Assembly (NCBI GenBank): GCA_025929455.1
Contig: JAICMB010000299.1
Span: forward strand, 1-5,098
DNA: 5,098 nt
Reading direction: 5' to 3'
Origin: Bryobacteraceae bacterium
Lineage (GTDB): Bacteria; Acidobacteriota; Terriglobia; Bryobacterales; Bryobacteraceae
Within the stretch, counting starts at the first letter, position 1, and every line of letters begins with the position of its first letter. Shown here one piece after another: positions 1-5,098 of the stretch. The translations under genes were made by a program, and so were the position numbers. Under the pieces are notes generated by a model, which worked only from the letters and a program-made list of their open reading frames with translations, did no database searches and was not told the origin of the DNA.

Positions 1-66
1 CGCTGCAGTCCCGGAGGCCTGCCCCACGACGGAATCTGCGCATGCTGCGACGAAATTGAGGTGTAG
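1..66 (+). CDS. Possible 3' end of a convergent gene, product unknown
   Basis: Plus-strand frame 1 is open from the window edge and closes with a tandem TAG TAG (64-69). The visible 21 residues start RCSPGGLPHDG and end with GICACCDEIEV. The Cys/Gly-rich composition could be the end of a zinc-ribbon-like domain, and most third positions are G or C. If real, this gene converges on hypA, whose stop lies 14 bases away, and it would mark the end of the hydrogenase operon. The competing reading is a minus-strand start at 84 that overlaps the hypA stop as ATGA and stays open to the window edge. I slightly prefer the plus strand because the minus-strand peptide does not resemble the N-terminus of HypB, HypC, HypD, HypE or HypF. 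This is a weak call because only 21 residues are visible. Confidence 0.3.
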   Translation, partial: RCSPGGLPHDGICACCDEIEV

Positions 67-80
67 TAGTACACGGCTGC

Positions 81-428
81 TCATGCCGCCAGCTCCAACG
101 CGAACACTTCCAATTCCGTGCCGCCGCGCACATCACTCGCCGCCGTCTCGCACACCGCGCAACACAGTCGCTGTACCGAAACCGCGGGCCTCTCTGACGC
201 GCAGCGCGGGCAATAAATCGTGACCGGCATTTCCTCGATGGCAAGCCGCGCGCCTGCGAGTTCCGTGCCCTCGCACGCCAGTTCCCACGCCGAGAGCAGC
301 GCGTCTTTGACCACTCCTGCAAGCGGGCCCAGCCGCACGTATACCGCCTCGGCGCGCGCGCCGTCGCGCGATGCCAGCTCTTCCTCCACACCGTCGATGA
401 TGCTCAGCGCGATCGAAAGCTCGTGCAC
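81..428 (-). CDS. hypA: Hydrogenase nickel metallochaperone HypA
   Basis: HypA works in the cytoplasm with HypB to insert nickel into the large-subunit precursor of [NiFe]-hydrogenases. The 115-aa length is typical. The protein begins MHELSIA, and in characterised HypA proteins the N-terminal Met-His-Glu segment, especially His2, binds Ni. The zinc-site cysteines are C73-x2-C76 and C90-x2-C93, separated by 13 residues as in the family, with an extra C89 next to the second pair. The start is GTG (428-426). It is well supported because it gives the canonical MHE start and an in-frame stop lies only 9 bases upstream (437-435). It follows the DUF6893 gene after a single base, with at best a weak GAG-type ribosome site, so translation is probably coupled to that gene. 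Family assignment is firm. Confidence 0.96.
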   Translation of the reverse strand: MHELSIALSIIDGVEEELASRDGARAEAVYVRLGPLAGVVKDALLSAWELACEGTELAGARLAIEEMPVTIYCPRCASERPAVSVQRLCCAVCETAASDVRGGTELEVFALELAA

Positions 429-429
429 G

Positions 430-537
430 TCACATCATCTCGATCTTGATGTACCGACGCAAGTCGGGATAGGTCTTCCATAAGCTGAACGCAATGGCCG
501 CCACCGTAACCCAGCCTGCGATTTTGAGCGCTTTCAT
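430..537 (-). CDS. 35-aa single-helix membrane micropeptide (DUF6893 type)
   Basis: This micropeptide is short enough to be missed by default gene finders. It starts with ATG at 537-535 and ends with TGA at 432-430. Residues 2-5 are basic (KALK), residues 6-20 form a hydrophobic segment (IAGWVTVAAIAFSLW), and the rest is a polar, mainly basic tail (KTYPDLRRYIKIEMM). It therefore looks like one transmembrane or membrane-surface helix with a short soluble tail. The ATG shares bases with the TGA of the maturation protease (ATGA), and AAGGA stands 10 bases upstream. From memory, very short DUF6893 proteins sit at this place in group 1h hydrogenase operons, next to the protease and hyp genes. The function is unknown. 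A membrane tether or assembly factor for the hydrogenase is my inference. The call as a real gene rests on the packing, the start signal and the family resemblance. Confidence 0.85.
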   Translation of the reverse strand: MKALKIAGWVTVAAIAFSLWKTYPDLRRYIKIEMM

Positions 538-1037
538 AACACTGCCGTCCTTTCGTGTACTTCTACTTCCTCCACTAGCGCGAGGATGGTTTCGATTGCC
601 GGTTCGACGGCGGCCTCCACGGCCTCGCTCAAGCCGATGCCGCCGTCGTCGTCCTGGCCCGTTTCCCGTGGCTCGCAGCCGACCAGCAGCACGCGATTCA
701 GCTTCGCGCCCATCATCGCCGCCGAGCGCAACACCGCTACCGGATCCAGGCGGTGCGTGTCGAGCAACACGTCATCCGGCTCTTCTGCGACGATGTTCGC
801 CATATCCGGTTCGAGGGTGTATAGTGTGCCTGGCGCGCCGCCGCGCGCGACCGTATCGACGAGAATTGTCAGCTCAGGCGCGTCGAGCAGCGCAAACACC
901 AAGTCGATGCCGCGAATGCCGAAATCGCCGACGCGCACGTTCGGCGGCAGTGTGCGTTGCGCGAGCCGCTGCGCCACCGACACGCCGAACCCATCGTCGC
1001 GATAAAAGATGTTGCCGATGCCGGCGACGAGGATCAT
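534..1037 (-). CDS. [NiFe]-hydrogenase maturation endopeptidase (HyaD/HybD/HoxM family)
   Basis: This 167-aa protein belongs to the M52 peptidases, which clip the C-terminal tail of the hydrogenase large subunit once nickel is in place, closing the active site. The N-terminus ILVAGIGNIFYRDDGFG matches the family signature (compare E. coli HybD GVGNILLTDEAIG). By comparison with HybD Glu16, Asp62 and His93, the nickel-sensing residues should be D15, D61 (in ILVDTV) and H95 (in DTHRLDP). The C-terminal half has the usual VGCEP and GIGLSEAVEAAVEPA stretches. The ATG overlaps the stop of the upstream gene (ATGA), with GGAG at 1049-1046 and an 8-base spacer. Its natural substrate should be HhyL of the same operon, which carries a 21-residue tail. 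The family is certain; the symbol is left open because names differ between systems. Confidence 0.95.
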   Translation of the reverse strand: MILVAGIGNIFYRDDGFGVSVAQRLAQRTLPPNVRVGDFGIRGIDLVFALLDAPELTILVDTVARGGAPGTLYTLEPDMANIVAEEPDDVLLDTHRLDPVAVLRSAAMMGAKLNRVLLVGCEPRETGQDDDGGIGLSEAVEAAVEPAIETILALVEEVEVHERTAVL

Positions 1038-2173
1038 GGCACGGGCTCCACTTCGTCAAGCGAGAAAAAGAAACGGTGCCCCGGCTGCCGCATTTCGCCC
1101 AGATCGCGGCCTGGGTCGTCTTCCATCACGACCGCGACGTGCACGCGGTCTTCGAAATCCTGCTCCACGGCTTCGACGATCGCGATCTTTCCGTCGAGCA
1201 GCGTGTCGAACGGATCGGCGCGCCGGGATAGTTTCAGCCGCACGCGATCGCCGCGGCGCAAGCCCGCGCGCCATTCGCGAATGGTGCCGTGCAGCGCCAG
1301 GAGTTGCTCCTCGGAGAGCGATTCGGCGCGTTCGAGCAGACGGCGCGCGTGCTCGCCGGATGCGCGCACTTCGGCTTTCTCGGCGTCGGTCAGTGTGAGG
1401 ACGCGCAGTGTCAGGATTTCGTCGATTTCGGTCGCGTCGAAGAGATCGCCGGCGCTTTCGGGCGCGACCTGGGGGTAGTCGCTGAGGATGATGGGCGAGG
1501 CGAGCATCGTGTCGCGGGTGCCTTCGGCGCCAACTAGTACCGGCCAGACGCCTAGGTTGCGGCACTGTGTGGCGGCGTCGCGGAGATGGTTCGGCGGATC
1601 GGTGACGGAGACGAATTGCGCGTTCGTTGCGTGCGCGACCGCGTGGGCGGAGGCGAGGGAGCGGAGTAGCGCTTCGTCCCGGCCGGTGGAGGCGAGCGCG
1701 GTTTCATTGCGGACTGCAACGGTCAGCACGACCGGCTCATCTGCGGACGACGGGCCGCCAGCAAGACTGGCCGCCCCACTGATCGCGGAGACCTCCAGTT
1801 CTGCGTCGAGCGGTTCCATTCGTGCGTTGTCGACGTCGGGGTCGAACCGGAGGCGCTTGCGGAACGGAGATGAAAGCAGTTGCGTGATTGCGAGTGCACC
1901 CGAGGAAGCCGTGCGCTCGATGCCTTCCTGCCATCCTTCTCGCATTAGCAAGTGCAGAAACCGGAGTGTTACTTCGACGGTCGCGGCTTCGCCGCAGACC
2001 AGCGGCACTTGCATTTGAAACCACGACCGGTCCGAGCCAGACGCCCAGACCTCGGGATACAGCACGCCGAAGTTCCAGCGTTGGCGATTGCGGATTGAAC
2101 TGCGCCGGTACGGGTACAGAACGTAGCCCTCGTACAGCACCGCGCGCGCGACACGCTCAGCGATGTCGCTCAT
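1034..2173 (-). CDS. Conserved group 1h hydrogenase-associated protein of unknown function (379 aa)
   Basis: I recognise this as the large uncharacterised protein that recurs in group 1h hydrogenase operons, but I know no assigned function. The frame runs upstream to 2380, but the start at 2173 is better. It forms ATGA with the stop of the DUF6084 gene and is preceded by GGGGAG (2186-2181) with a 7-base spacer, and the residues upstream of it are low-complexity shadow of DUF6084. Three regions look conserved: an N-terminal block, LYEGYVLYPYRRSSIRNRQR (13-32) running into WNFGVLYPE; a central acidic block, SPIILSDYPQVAPES followed by FDATEIDEILTLRVLTLT (226-262); and a C-terminal block, about 312-378, with RADPFDTLLDG and EDDPGRDLGEM before GHRFFFSLDEVEPV. 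Residues 264-303 look helical and charged. There is no signal peptide, clear membrane helix or metal-type Cys pair; the only cysteines are C60 and C204. A cytoplasmic assembly or scaffolding role is inferred from context only. Confidence 0.9.
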   Translation of the reverse strand: MSDIAERVARAVLYEGYVLYPYRRSSIRNRQRWNFGVLYPEVWASGSDRSWFQMQVPLVCGEAATVEVTLRFLHLLMREGWQEGIERTASSGALAITQLLSSPFRKRLRFDPDVDNARMEPLDAELEVSAISGAASLAGGPSSADEPVVLTVAVRNETALASTGRDEALLRSLASAHAVAHATNAQFVSVTDPPNHLRDAATQCRNLGVWPVLVGAEGTRDTMLASPIILSDYPQVAPESAGDLFDATEIDEILTLRVLTLTDAEKAEVRASGEHARRLLERAESLSEEQLLALHGTIREWRAGLRRGDRVRLKLSRRADPFDTLLDGKIAIVEAVEQDFEDRVHVAVVMEDDPGRDLGEMRQPGHRFFFSLDEVEPVP

Positions 2174-2823
2174 ACCGGAACTCCCCGCGCCCGTTCGTCC
2201 GACGCAAGCAGGAGCTCGATGGCGTGCTCCCAATCCGGCAAACCTTCGCGCACCTTGAAGCGGTACAGCTTGTCCAACACGCGGCGCTCGACACACAGCC
2301 ACGCGGAGTGCGGATAGCAGCGCTCCAGCAACTCCTTCCACGCGCTCACCTGTAACCGGAACCGCGCTTCCGTACTCCACGACACCGGCGCGACCTGCAA
2401 CCCCGTCGGCCCCTCGTAAAAAATCGAACCGCTAAACAGAAATGTCAATGGCACGTCGCCGCCGTGCAAGGCGTGAAAATACTTTGATACTCCGGCGTTC
2501 AGGTCGCACGTACACGGGATGTCCACGCTCTGCGTGGTCGCGCCCGTAAAGGCTGGCACTGTCAGACTTGCGTTGGTCCATAGCAGAGGCCGCAGCGTAC
2601 TCCCCCAGCGCTCCGGCTCGCCAAATAAATCCCGAAGCTGTTCCTTCTCCTCCGCCGCATACTTCCGCCGCGGTGCCTCGATGCGCACCTGACATCGCAG
2701 CAGGATTGTCTGTATCGGCTCATCCGCCGGCACGGACGAGATTCGCAGCGCAAACGAGAGCACGGGCGTAACTGCGTCAGTCGCCGCTTCCACGCCAGTG
2801 ACTTCGAATGACAGGTCAGGCAT
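2170..2823 (-). CDS. DUF6084-type hydrogenase-operon protein (217 aa)
   Basis: This protein of unknown function is found in group 1h hydrogenase operons, and I assign it by its characteristic text rather than by a search. Recognisable parts are the start MPDLSFEVTGVEA, the stretch RCQVRIEAPRRKY (43-55), the stretch LRDLFGEPERWGSTLRPLLW (63-82), a Val/Pro/Thr-rich segment VPAFTGATTQSVDIPCTC (89-106), and PLTFLFSGSIFY (125-136). The many alternating hydrophobic and polar strands suggest a beta-rich soluble fold. Cysteines at 44, 104, 106, 169 and 177 do not form an obvious metal motif apart from the CTC pair. The open frame extends to 2991, but the start at 2823 is chosen because it yields the family N-terminus, overlaps the stop of the DUF5947 gene by 8 bases and follows GGAA with a 4-base spacer. 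The stop makes ATGA with the next gene. The function is unknown; an assembly role is inferred from context. Confidence 0.88.
   Translation of the reverse strand: MPDLSFEVTGVEAATDAVTPVLSFALRISSVPADEPIQTILLRCQVRIEAPRRKYAAEEKEQLRDLFGEPERWGSTLRPLLWTNASLTVPAFTGATTQSVDIPCTCDLNAGVSKYFHALHGGDVPLTFLFSGSIFYEGPTGLQVAPVSWSTEARFRLQVSAWKELLERCYPHSAWLCVERRVLDKLYRFKVREGLPDWEHAIELLLASDERARGVPV
2181..2186 (-). promoter_or_regulatory. Shine-Dalgarno site that fixes the start of the 379-aa gene
   Basis: The minus strand reads GGGGAG here, followed by a 7-base spacer and ATG at 2173-2171. This strong site lies inside the end of the DUF6084 gene. It supports initiation at 2173 over the longer in-frame start at 2380. 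Confidence 0.7.
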
Positions 2824-3433
2824 GCGCTTCCACCCGCGCCGGCCGCGCGCGCGGCTTGAGCTCACCGAAGAACTCCGCAATCGCGGTCCACGCCTCGTCG
2901 CCGCCCGAAAACCCGCGCCAATGAGCGCGCACCAGGCCCGTGAGCTTATAACACTGATCAATCGGAGCCAGGTAATAGTCGCGTGCGCCATCGATGCGAT
3001 TGATCAGCAGCGCTTCCACATCGGAGGCCATCCGCCGCAGCCGCGGGTTCGATTCGCACAACTCTTCCCAGCACTCCGGATCAACAACGGTCTCGGTCGG
3101 CCCCGCCGGACTCGGATACAGCGCCAGCACCGACCCGGATACACTCGAGTGAAAAAAGAACACCAGCCCAATCGGAATCGCGAGCGCGTTCCACTGCTCG
3201 TCGCGAATATCAAAATCACTTAACGCAAACGCGTCGCGCGGCACGCGGCGATAGCGCGTCTCGCCGGTTCCGGGGAAAAGAATCGCGCAAGGATCGCACG
3301 CGCATATCAGGCGCTTGGCCTGCGGGTCGACCAAGTGCTGATGTCTCGGTGCGAGCGGCGCCGCGCACAGGTCGCACCATTCCGCCGCGGACTTTTGCTC
3401 AAGAAACCGCCGCAGCGACGCGAACCCGCTCAT
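2816..3433 (-). CDS. DUF5947-type protein with a putative Cys4 metal site
   Basis: The 205-aa product begins MSGFASLRRFL and has C20-x2-C23 (WCDLC) followed by H31 and H33 (RHQHLVD). It then has C44, C46 and C49 (LICACDPCAILF). C20, C23, C46 and C49 would suit a small zinc-ribbon or rubredoxin-like site, with C44, H31 or H33 as possible extra ligands. Residues 88-110 are hydrophobic (PIGLVFFFHSS) but look like a core strand rather than a membrane helix. The C-terminus has the typical LTGLVRAHWRGFSGGDEAW segment followed by EFFGEL. I know this family as a companion of group 1h hydrogenases, with no proven role. Metal or cluster handling, or electron transfer during maturation, is an inference from the cysteines. 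The ATG overlaps the NifU-like stop as ATGA, and GAGG (3445-3442) lies 8 bases upstream. Confidence 0.88.
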   Translation of the reverse strand: MSGFASLRRFLEQKSAAEWCDLCAAPLAPRHQHLVDPQAKRLICACDPCAILFPGTGETRYRRVPRDAFALSDFDIRDEQWNALAIPIGLVFFFHSSVSGSVLALYPSPAGPTETVVDPECWEELCESNPRLRRMASDVEALLINRIDGARDYYLAPIDQCYKLTGLVRAHWRGFSGGDEAWTAIAEFFGELKPRARPARVEAHA

Positions 3434-3966
3434 GTCGCTTGCCTCGCGAGATCCGTGAGTGGAACGAACCCCGGCGCGTGAGCCTCGCGAACTCCCTCGA
3501 CGAGAACGGTTTCAATCTCGGGCGCGGCATCGTAAATCGCATTCTCGATGTCGTGCTTAACGCCGGCCAGCGTGGTGCGCGCACTCTCGTATCGCACGCG
3601 CGCCGTTCCGTCCGCGATTGAAACCAGCCGCACGTCCGCGCCGCGCGGATTGAAACGCAGCCGCAGGGTTTCAATCGCACGCCGCACGCGCGTTTCGCAG
3701 TCGTCCGGATGGATATCGTGCAGCAGGAGCATGCCGCTCGCGACATCGTCCGCTGCGATCGCTTCCACGATCTCGCGACCCGCCGGACCCGCCGCTTCGG
3801 CGATCTCCAGCACCCGCCGCAAGCCCGCGCCGTGAAAATCGATTACCGCCTGCAGCAGTTCCACCGTGAGCGCGCGGCTGCGGCTGTCCGGCAGCGACTC
3901 CGCCTGCCGCACCAGCGCTTCGATGCGCCCGACCCACTCCCGGGAGCGGACTTCGTCAGATGCCAT
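3430..3966 (-). CDS. NifU-like protein of the hydrogenase operon, CxxC motif missing
   Basis: NifU C-terminal domains normally carry or transfer Fe-S clusters through a CxxC. This 178-aa protein has the two-part form usual in group 1h operons: a helical N-terminal region (about 1-95, with LLQAVIDFHGAGLRRVLEIA and MLLLHDIHPDDCETRVRRAI) and a NifU-like C-terminal domain (about 96-160). That domain keeps the framework LRLRFNPRGADVRLVSIADG and VKHDIENAIYDAAPEIETV. Where homologues read roughly GSCxGCPSS, this one reads YESARTTLAG (126-135). The motif is gone and the segment is a few residues shorter. The only cysteine in the protein is C90, outside the domain. The frame is continuous with no sign of a frameshift. 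It probably cannot hold a cluster in the classical way and may instead be a scaffold. No clear Shine-Dalgarno site precedes the ATG at 3966. Confidence 0.88.
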   Translation of the reverse strand: MASDEVRSREWVGRIEALVRQAESLPDSRSRALTVELLQAVIDFHGAGLRRVLEIAEAAGPAGREIVEAIAADDVASGMLLLHDIHPDDCETRVRRAIETLRLRFNPRGADVRLVSIADGTARVRYESARTTLAGVKHDIENAIYDAAPEIETVLVEGVREAHAPGFVPLTDLARQAT

Positions 3967-3975
3967 GGTTGATTA

Positions 3976-4176
3976 TTACGCGGGCGGCATGTTGGGCATG
4001 CGCGGATCGATGGGCCCGTGGTGACTGGGATTCACGCTGGTAGAATCGCGCGCGGTGCGGCCCCCTTTCTCGCGGCCCGGCTCGGGACCTTTCCGCGTCA
4101 CCATCTCCTCGCCGCGGCTGGTTCCCGGCGTGTGCGACGGCATCTTCGATTTCTTACCGTGGTGTACCAGTTTCAT
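3976..4176 (-). CDS. 66-aa disordered small protein between hhyL and the NifU-like gene
   Basis: The minus frame here is open far upstream (to about 4509) through the large-subunit gene, but the real gene is the last 66 codons. An ATG at 4176-4174 lies 8 bases after the HhyL stop and is preceded by AGAGGA (4186-4181) with a 4-base spacer. The product starts MKLVHHGKKSKMPSHTPGTS and ends HHGPIDPRMPNMPPA. It has no Cys, Trp, Tyr or Phe and is rich in Lys, Arg, Pro, Gly, His and Met, so it should be largely disordered and basic. It ends with tandem stops TAA TAA, nine bases before the NifU-like gene. I believe similar short proteins ending in a P-R-M-P type tail occur at this position in related operons, but I have not searched. 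The His and Met residues could bind nickel or copper, or the protein could be a subunit or assembly peptide. The function is unknown. Confidence 0.8.
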   Translation of the reverse strand: MKLVHHGKKSKMPSHTPGTSRGEEMVTRKGPEPGREKGGRTARDSTSVNPSHHGPIDPRMPNMPPA

Positions 4177-4180
4177 AGCG

Positions 4181-4186
4181 TCCTCT
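4181..4186 (-). promoter_or_regulatory. Shine-Dalgarno site for the 66-aa gene
   Basis: The minus strand reads AGAGGA four bases before the ATG at 4176. Its first two bases belong to the HhyL stop TAG. The site separates the 66-aa gene from the longer open frame that continues upstream through hhyL. Confidence 0.65.
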
Positions 4187-5098
4187 ATGCGTGCATCCCT
4201 AGCATCGAAGAGTGCCGCGTCCGCAACACCTTTCCCTGCCCCAAATACATGTGCACGCCGCACGGCAAGCACGGATCGAAGCTGCGCACGGCGCGCATGA
4301 TGTCGATGCCTTTGAAATTCTCCGGGCCGTTCTCCTCGAAAATCGGCGTGTTCTGGATGGAATCCTCGTACGGTCCCGGAGTTCCGTAGATATCTCGCGG
4401 ACTCGCGTTCCACGGCGTTGGCGGATACGGATGGTAGTTGGCGATCTTGCGGTCTCGAATCACGACGTGATGCGAGAGCACGCCGCGGACCGCTTCGTGA
4501 AAACCGCAACCGATAGCCTCGTCGGGGACCGTGAATTCGGACCAGGTCTTGGTATCGCCGCGCCGTACGTGGTCCATCGCCTTCTCGACGAAATACAGCG
4601 CGGCCGCCGCCGCATACGCCTGGAAATACGTGCGGGCGCGATCGCGCTCAATCGCGTTACTCCACTGCGGAATCTTCCACTCGAACGTCCTCTCCGGGTG
4701 CGACAGCGATTTTGGGAAATTGATCTTCACGCTCGAACCGGTCGACTGGATATAGCCGATATCTACAATCCCATTCAAAGCGGTCGACCAGAGCCGCGCC
4801 AGCGGACCACCTCCGGTATCGAGGGCCAGGTGATCGCCCGTGCGCTTGTCGAGCCAGCGCGGCGACATTACCCACGTGTAGTTCTTCTTGAAGTCGCGTT
4901 TCTGCGGGCGCGGTGTCGTGGTCTGGTTCCAGGGATGCCGCTTGTCGACGGGATTGCCCAGGGGATCCGTTTTGACGAACGTTTGCTGGTTCTCCCAATC
5001 GTCGTAATAGGAACTCCCCAGCAGGATGCGCATCTTCAGGTTGATGTCGATGAGATCGTTCGTCACCACCTGCCCATCGACAATCACGCTCGGCGTCA
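4185..5098 (-). CDS. hhyL: Group 1h [NiFe]-hydrogenase large subunit, C-terminal part (5' end outside window)
   Basis: This is the catalytic subunit, which oxidises H2 at a NiFe(CN)2CO site. Only the last 304 or so residues are visible. The frame is open to the right edge, so the GTG at 5087 is an internal Val and not a start. Diagnostic stretches are ILLGSSYYDDWEN, DPLGNPVDKRHPWNQTT, YTWVMSPRWLD, GIGCGFHEAVRGVLSHH, TPWNASPRD, IFEENGPENFKGIDIMR and the C-terminal nickel-binding motif DPCLPCGVH (4277-4251). The wording of these blocks, especially DPCLPCGVH followed by MYLG, fits group 1h rather than groups 1d or 2a. After that His come 21 residues (MYLGQGK to GMHA), the expected size for the tail removed by the maturation protease. 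The N-terminal CxxC nickel ligands and the small subunit gene should lie to the right. Group 1h enzymes are oxygen-tolerant, high-affinity uptake enzymes that feed the aerobic respiratory chain. No truncation or frameshift is visible in this part. Confidence 0.97.
   Translation of the reverse strand, partial: TPSVIVDGQVVTNDLIDINLKMRILLGSSYYDDWENQQTFVKTDPLGNPVDKRHPWNQTTTPRPQKRDFKKNYTWVMSPRWLDKRTGDHLALDTGGGPLARLWSTALNGIVDIGYIQSTGSSVKINFPKSLSHPERTFEWKIPQWSNAIERDRARTYFQAYAAAAALYFVEKAMDHVRRGDTKTWSEFTVPDEAIGCGFHEAVRGVLSHHVVIRDRKIANYHPYPPTPWNASPRDIYGTPGPYEDSIQNTPIFEENGPENFKGIDIMRAVRSFDPCLPCGVHMYLGQGKVLRTRHSSMLGMHA
4251..4277 (-). other. Nickel-binding DPCLPCGVH motif and protease cleavage point of HhyL
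   Basis: These nine codons encode DPCLPCGVH. Its two cysteines (codons 4271-4269 and 4262-4260) are the C-terminal pair of nickel ligands. By analogy with other large subunits, cleavage should occur after the His (codon 4253-4251), releasing a 21-residue tail. The motif is read directly from the sequence; the cleavage point is inferred from the family. Confidence 0.85.

Noticed and set aside
61..74. Short inverted repeat GTGTA-GTAG-TACAC between hypA and the plus-strand stop.
   Set aside because: The stem is only 5 bp, mostly A-T/T-A pairs, without a U-run, so it is too weak to call a terminator.
494..1231. Long plus-strand open frame (245 codons) opposite the protease.
   Set aside because: The product is dominated by Arg, Pro and Ser, as expected for the complement of a GC-rich gene, and resembles no family. 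The minus-strand protease is certain.
2174..2380. N-terminal extension of the 379-aa protein to an earlier start at 2380.
   Set aside because: It would overlap DUF6084 by about 210 bases. The extra residues are Arg/Ala/Gly-rich shadow, and the start at 2173 has GGGGAG and an ATGA overlap.
2824..2991. N-terminal extension of DUF6084 to 2991.
   Set aside because: It overlaps the conserved C-terminus of the DUF5947 gene and is not family-like; MPDLSFEVTG is the expected start.
3399..3746. Alternative minus-strand frame across the cysteine-free part of the NifU-like gene, checked for a frameshifted CxxC.
   Set aside because: The shifted frame does not give a GSCxGCPSS-like motif at the right place, and the main frame keeps NifU-like sequence on both sides of the loop, so a frameshift does not explain the loss.
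4177..4509. Long upstream extension of the frame that encodes the 66-aa protein.
   Set aside because: It overlaps hhyL in another frame and is Arg/Ser-rich shadow sequence. The HhyL protein in the same DNA is unmistakable, and the AGAGGA-ATG at 4176 explains the true start.

Overview
The window is GC-rich, and every clearly recognisable gene lies on the minus strand, so it reads from right to left. It is the 3' half of an operon for a group 1h (formerly group 5, 'actinobacterial-type', Hhy) uptake [NiFe]-hydrogenase. This class scavenges trace or atmospheric H2 to support persistence in aerobic soil bacteria. The operon type is known from Actinobacteria, Acidobacteriota, Chloroflexi, Verrucomicrobia and some Proteobacteria. 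The codon use and gene set suit a soil bacterium and I lean to Acidobacteriota, but the sequence does not prove a phylum.

Layout in transcription order: (1) the C-terminal 300 or so residues of the catalytic large subunit HhyL (5098-4185), with the nickel-binding DPCLPCGVH motif and a 21-residue tail for proteolytic removal; (2) a 66-aa disordered small protein (4176-3976), hidden inside a longer misleading frame; (3) a NifU-like protein (3966-3430) that lacks the usual CxxC of the NifU C-terminal domain; (4) a DUF5947-type protein with a putative Cys4 metal site (3433-2816); (5) a DUF6084-type protein (2823-2170); (6) a 379-aa conserved protein of unknown function (2173-1034); (7) a HyaD/HybD/HoxM-type maturation endopeptidase (1037-534); (8) a 35-aa single-helix micropeptide of the DUF6893 type (537-430); (9) the nickel metallochaperone HypA with a GTG start (428-81).

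The genes are packed very tightly. Four junctions are ATGA stop/start overlaps, one is an 8-base overlap, and the remaining gaps are 1 to 9 bases. This implies one mRNA with translational coupling. The promoter and the small subunit gene hhyS should lie beyond the right edge. HypA probably delivers Ni to the HhyL precursor, and the endopeptidase then clips the HhyL C-terminus. The NifU-like, DUF5947 and DUF6084 proteins, the 379-aa protein and the two small proteins are the class-specific, biochemically uncharacterised part.

The first 80 bases are ambiguous. They hold either the 3' end of a convergent plus-strand gene (stop at 64-66) or the first codons of one more minus-strand gene overlapping hypA by ATGA. 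There are no RNA genes, mobile elements, CRISPR arrays or long repeats, and no non-coding stretch over 300 bases.
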